From an uncultured Lachnospiraceae bacterium (GTDB lineage: Bacteria; Bacillota; Clostridia; Lachnospirales; Lachnospiraceae): 15,791 nucleotides of DNA. The notes under the pieces are model-generated. The model saw only the letters and a program-made list of their open reading frames with translations. It was not told the DNA's origin and made no database searches. The stretch spans positions 1 to 15,791 of the forward strand of contig CAKRPI010000051.1 of NCBI GenBank assembly GCA_934376945.1. Direction: 5' to 3'. Of the stretch, positions 14,301-15,791 are shown in pieces (the first letter of the stretch is position 1; each line of letters starts with the position of its first letter). Both the position numbers and the translations under genes were made by a program.

Positions 14301-15791
14301 GCCGGTCAATTCCTCGATCCGGAATGGAATCGGTACCTTTGGATTGACAAAAGTGCTGAATTTTTCTGTAATCTTTCCGTCCGTTACTTTTACGGCACCA
14401 ATTTCGATAATCTGATTCTGTACGCAGGAAAAGCCTGTTGTTTCCAGGTCAAATACAACGAAGGAATCATGAATTGTCTGACCTTTTGTATTCACTGCAA
14501 TTTCTTTCAGGTCATCAACGAGGTAAGCCTCCATTCCGTAAATAACCTTGAAGTTATCGCTGCGGGAAATTGTATGGTTTGCATCTGGAAATGCCTGTAC
14601 CGCGCCGTGATCCGTAATGGCCAGTGCCGGATGTCCCCATTCTTTCGCCCGCTTTAAGATTGCTGAGACCTCAGAAACACCATCCATATCACTCATCTTT
14701 GTATGACAGTGCAGTTCCACACGTTTTTCCGGATACGTATCCACACGCTTTTCACGAAAATCCGGAATTTTTTTCATACCGGTCACATTTCCTATAGACA
14801 GCTGGCTGTCATAACGATCAATCGTAGTCACACCGTTCAGCTTGAAAAAAGCTCCTTCTTTAATGACGCCTTTCAGATCATCTGCCTGCTCATTCTTTAC
14901 AAACATTTTTACGGTGATTGTATCTGTAAAGTCCGTAATATTAAAGATTAACAGTGTTTTTGCGATACGCAGTTCACGCGCTTCAAAGGAAAGAACCTGT
15001 CCGCGGATCGTCACGCCGCCGATTTCTCCGGTAATCTGTTCGATTTCCATCGGCTCACCCTCAACATCCCGGCCATAGATAACATCCGGATCATCCGATT
15101 TTTTCGTTCCGAATCGATCGCCGGAGAAAAATGTATTTCGTTTTTCCGGTATTTTTTTCGGGATTGCTTCGGTCTCTTTTGATTTCGATATTTTTTCTTT
15201 CGATAAATCCTGTTTTTTCTCCGGATTTTTGCTTTTTTTCGTTTCCTCGGAAGCTTCTGGTTTCTTTTTCGCTTCGTCTCCTTTTGCGGCAGCGTACTGC
15301 TTTGAAATTTCCGCTACCTCCTGCTCCAGCTCCAAATCGGCATTCTTCCTTCGTCGGCTGGCTGGCGGTTCCACTCGTTTTGTAGAAACATGAAAATCCA
15401 GTCCGCATCGTTCACAGAAAATTTTCTCCAGAATTTCAAGAAGCTCCTGCTCTTTTCCGTCAGCAATTACCGTATCCGGTACCTCCAGGCACAGGGTATC
15501 CTCCGTAACAAAAACTTTTTTTGAATCATGCATCAGGCTGTAAAGCAATGCATTGTAGTTTTTTAACTCCAGCAGAATACTTGACTCATAAACCGGCATC
15601 AGGTTCTGCGGTGTATACTGTTTCGACAAATGAAATTTTTCTATGATTTTCACTGTCATTTTTACATCAGAAAAAAGCTGGTCCATAATTGCCTGTTCCA
15701 GCTCAAAAATATGCTTTTTAAAGATCAGTTTTTCACTTTCCAGAAAAATCCGCATAAAATCCCGGTCACGGTTTAATGTGACCCGGTCTAT
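11385..15791 (-). CDS. polC: DNA polymerase III alpha subunit, PolC type (5' end outside the window)
   Basis: PolC is the main replicative polymerase of low-GC Gram-positives, with built-in 3'-5' proofreading. Numbering from the ATG at 15755, the layout is: N-terminal domain (1 to about 130), a highly charged Lys/Glu linker (about 130-215), an OB domain, a PHP domain with HCH (His349, His351) interrupted by a DEDDh exonuclease (Asp436 and Glu438 in DLETTG, then HNASFD and HHRAVDD), and the polymerase core with GSRGSVGSSF (894-903), a zinc-type cluster (Cys922, 925, 944, 951, 954) and catalytic Asp980 and Asp982 in DIDLNFSG. All catalytic motifs are intact. The frame stays open from 15755 to the window edge (adding IDRVTLNRDRDF), and this extra sequence aligns with the usual PolC N-terminal beta strand. 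The 15755 ATG also lacks a ribosome binding site, so the true start lies beyond 15791. Confidence 0.97.
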   Translation of the reverse strand: MDRVTLNRDRDFMRIFLESEKLIFKKHIFELEQAIMDQLFSDVKMTVKIIEKFHLSKQYTPQNLMPVYESSILLELKNYNALLYSLMHDSKKVFVTEDTLCLEVPDTVIADGKEQELLEILEKIFCERCGLDFHVSTKRVEPPASRRRKNADLELEQEVAEISKQYAAAKGDEAKKKPEASEETKKSKNPEKKQDLSKEKISKSKETEAIPKKIPEKRNTFFSGDRFGTKKSDDPDVIYGRDVEGEPMEIEQITGEIGGVTIRGQVLSFEARELRIAKTLLIFNITDFTDTITVKMFVKNEQADDLKGVIKEGAFFKLNGVTTIDRYDSQLSIGNVTGMKKIPDFREKRVDTYPEKRVELHCHTKMSDMDGVSEVSAILKRAKEWGHPALAITDHGAVQAFPDANHTISRSDNFKVIYGMEAYLVDDLKEIAVNTKGQTIHDSFVVFDLETTGFSCVQNQIIEIGAVKVTDGKITEKFSTFVNPKVPIPFRIEELTGINDEMVLSAPTIDTILPQFMEFCSDCIMVAHNASFDMSFIEENCRRLGIACEKTVVDTVAMARVLLPQLNRFKLDTVAKALGVSLENHHRAVDDAGCTAEIFEKFITMLEKQDIKTLEELNALGRSSESQIKKLPTYHAIILAKNDIGRVNLYRLVSWSHLQYYNRRPRVPKSILQKYREGLILGSACEAGELYRALLRDAPEPEIARLVNFYDYLEIQPLGNNMFMTREDYEDRKTTNDLKNLNRRIVELGERYNRPVVATCDVHFLDPKDEVYRRIIMASKGFKDADEQAPLYLRTTEEMLEEFSYLGEEKAHEVVISNTVKIANMCEKISPVRPDKCPPVIEHSDQILRNLCYEKAHEIYGETLPAVVEERLERELNSIISNGFAVMYIIAQKLVWKSNADGYLVGSRGSVGSSFVATMSGITEVNPLSPHYICPNCHYSDFDSEDVKKFSGMSGCDMPDKDCPKCGTKLKKEGHDIPFETFLGFKGNKEPDIDLNFSGDYQSKAHKYTEVIFGAGQTFRAGTIGTLADKTAFGYVKKYYEEREIRKRNCEIDRIVKGCVGVRRTTGQHPGGIIVLPVGEEIYSFTPVQHPANDMTTDIITTHFDYHSIDHNLLKLDILGHDDPTMIRMLEDLTGIDAKKIPLDDPSVMSLFASTNALGISPDDIGGCQLGCLGIPEFGTEFAIQMLLDTKPKYFSDLVRIAGLAHGTDVWLGNAQTLIAEGKATISTAICTRDDIMIYLISKGLDSELSFTIMESVRKGKGLKPEWETEMTAHGVPDWYIWSCKKIKYMFPKAHAAAYVMMAYRIAYCKIFYPLAYYAAFFSIRAPGFDYELMCLGQDRLLRHMQDYEKRMDTLSKKEQDTYRDMKVVREMYARGFEFQPIDIYESGASRFKIKDGKLLPSLSTVSGLGDKAAEAVVDAVKDGPFLSKDDFRNRTKVSKTVVDLLSDLNILDSLPESNQLSLFDFAV

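Overview
The window looks like a chromosomal segment from a low-GC Gram-positive anaerobe, most likely a Lachnospiraceae (Clostridia) species. The evidence is a PolC-type replicative polymerase, a Firmicute-type EF-P with Lys32, strong sigma-A promoters and AGGAGG ribosome binding sites, a DUF5688-like protein (a family I associate with gut Lachnospiraceae), and a very large wall-anchored SpaA/CnaB-repeat protein ending in a VKTGD-type sorting signal. This placement is inferred from gene types, not from a database search.

Layout from left to right. Positions 1-63 are a 3'-truncated tRNA-Arg(CCG) on the minus strand, with its own extended -10 promoter at 81-109. A terminator at 166-202 closes a minus-strand operon that occupies 243-8412. 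Its order of transcription is a DUF5688-like cytosolic protein (7501-8412, TTG start), a 56-residue membrane protein (7289-7459), and a 2349-residue surface protein (243-7292) whose ATG overlaps the preceding stop as ATGA. A perfect 25-bp hairpin (8547-8607) separates this operon from efp (8652-9209, minus). A divergent promoter region (9210-9503) serves efp leftward and pyrC rightward. pyrC (9504-10760, plus) converges on a YqeG-type HAD phosphatase gene (10824-11333, minus), with a shared bidirectional terminator between them. polC (11385 to beyond 15791, minus) lies directly upstream of the phosphatase gene, and its true start lies outside the window.

The right half is housekeeping: replication (PolC), pyrimidine synthesis (dihydroorotase), translation (EF-P) and a YqeG phosphatase. 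The left half is accessory surface biology and holds the most interesting material. The giant protein reads, in order: signal peptide, a small beta domain, an acidic stretch with eight 11-residue Cys/Trp repeats, a second copy of the beta domain, a thioester-domain-like module whose partner Gln seems replaced by His, fifteen SpaA/CnaB-like domains in three groups, a Glu/Thr wall-spanning linker, and the sorting signal. The last five domains resemble the Lys-Asp isopeptide domain CnaB2 of Streptococcus pyogenes FbaB. Domains 2-6 keep the Lys and Glu but carry Ser where the Asn/Asp acceptor is expected. No sortase gene is present here, so anchoring would depend on a sortase encoded elsewhere.
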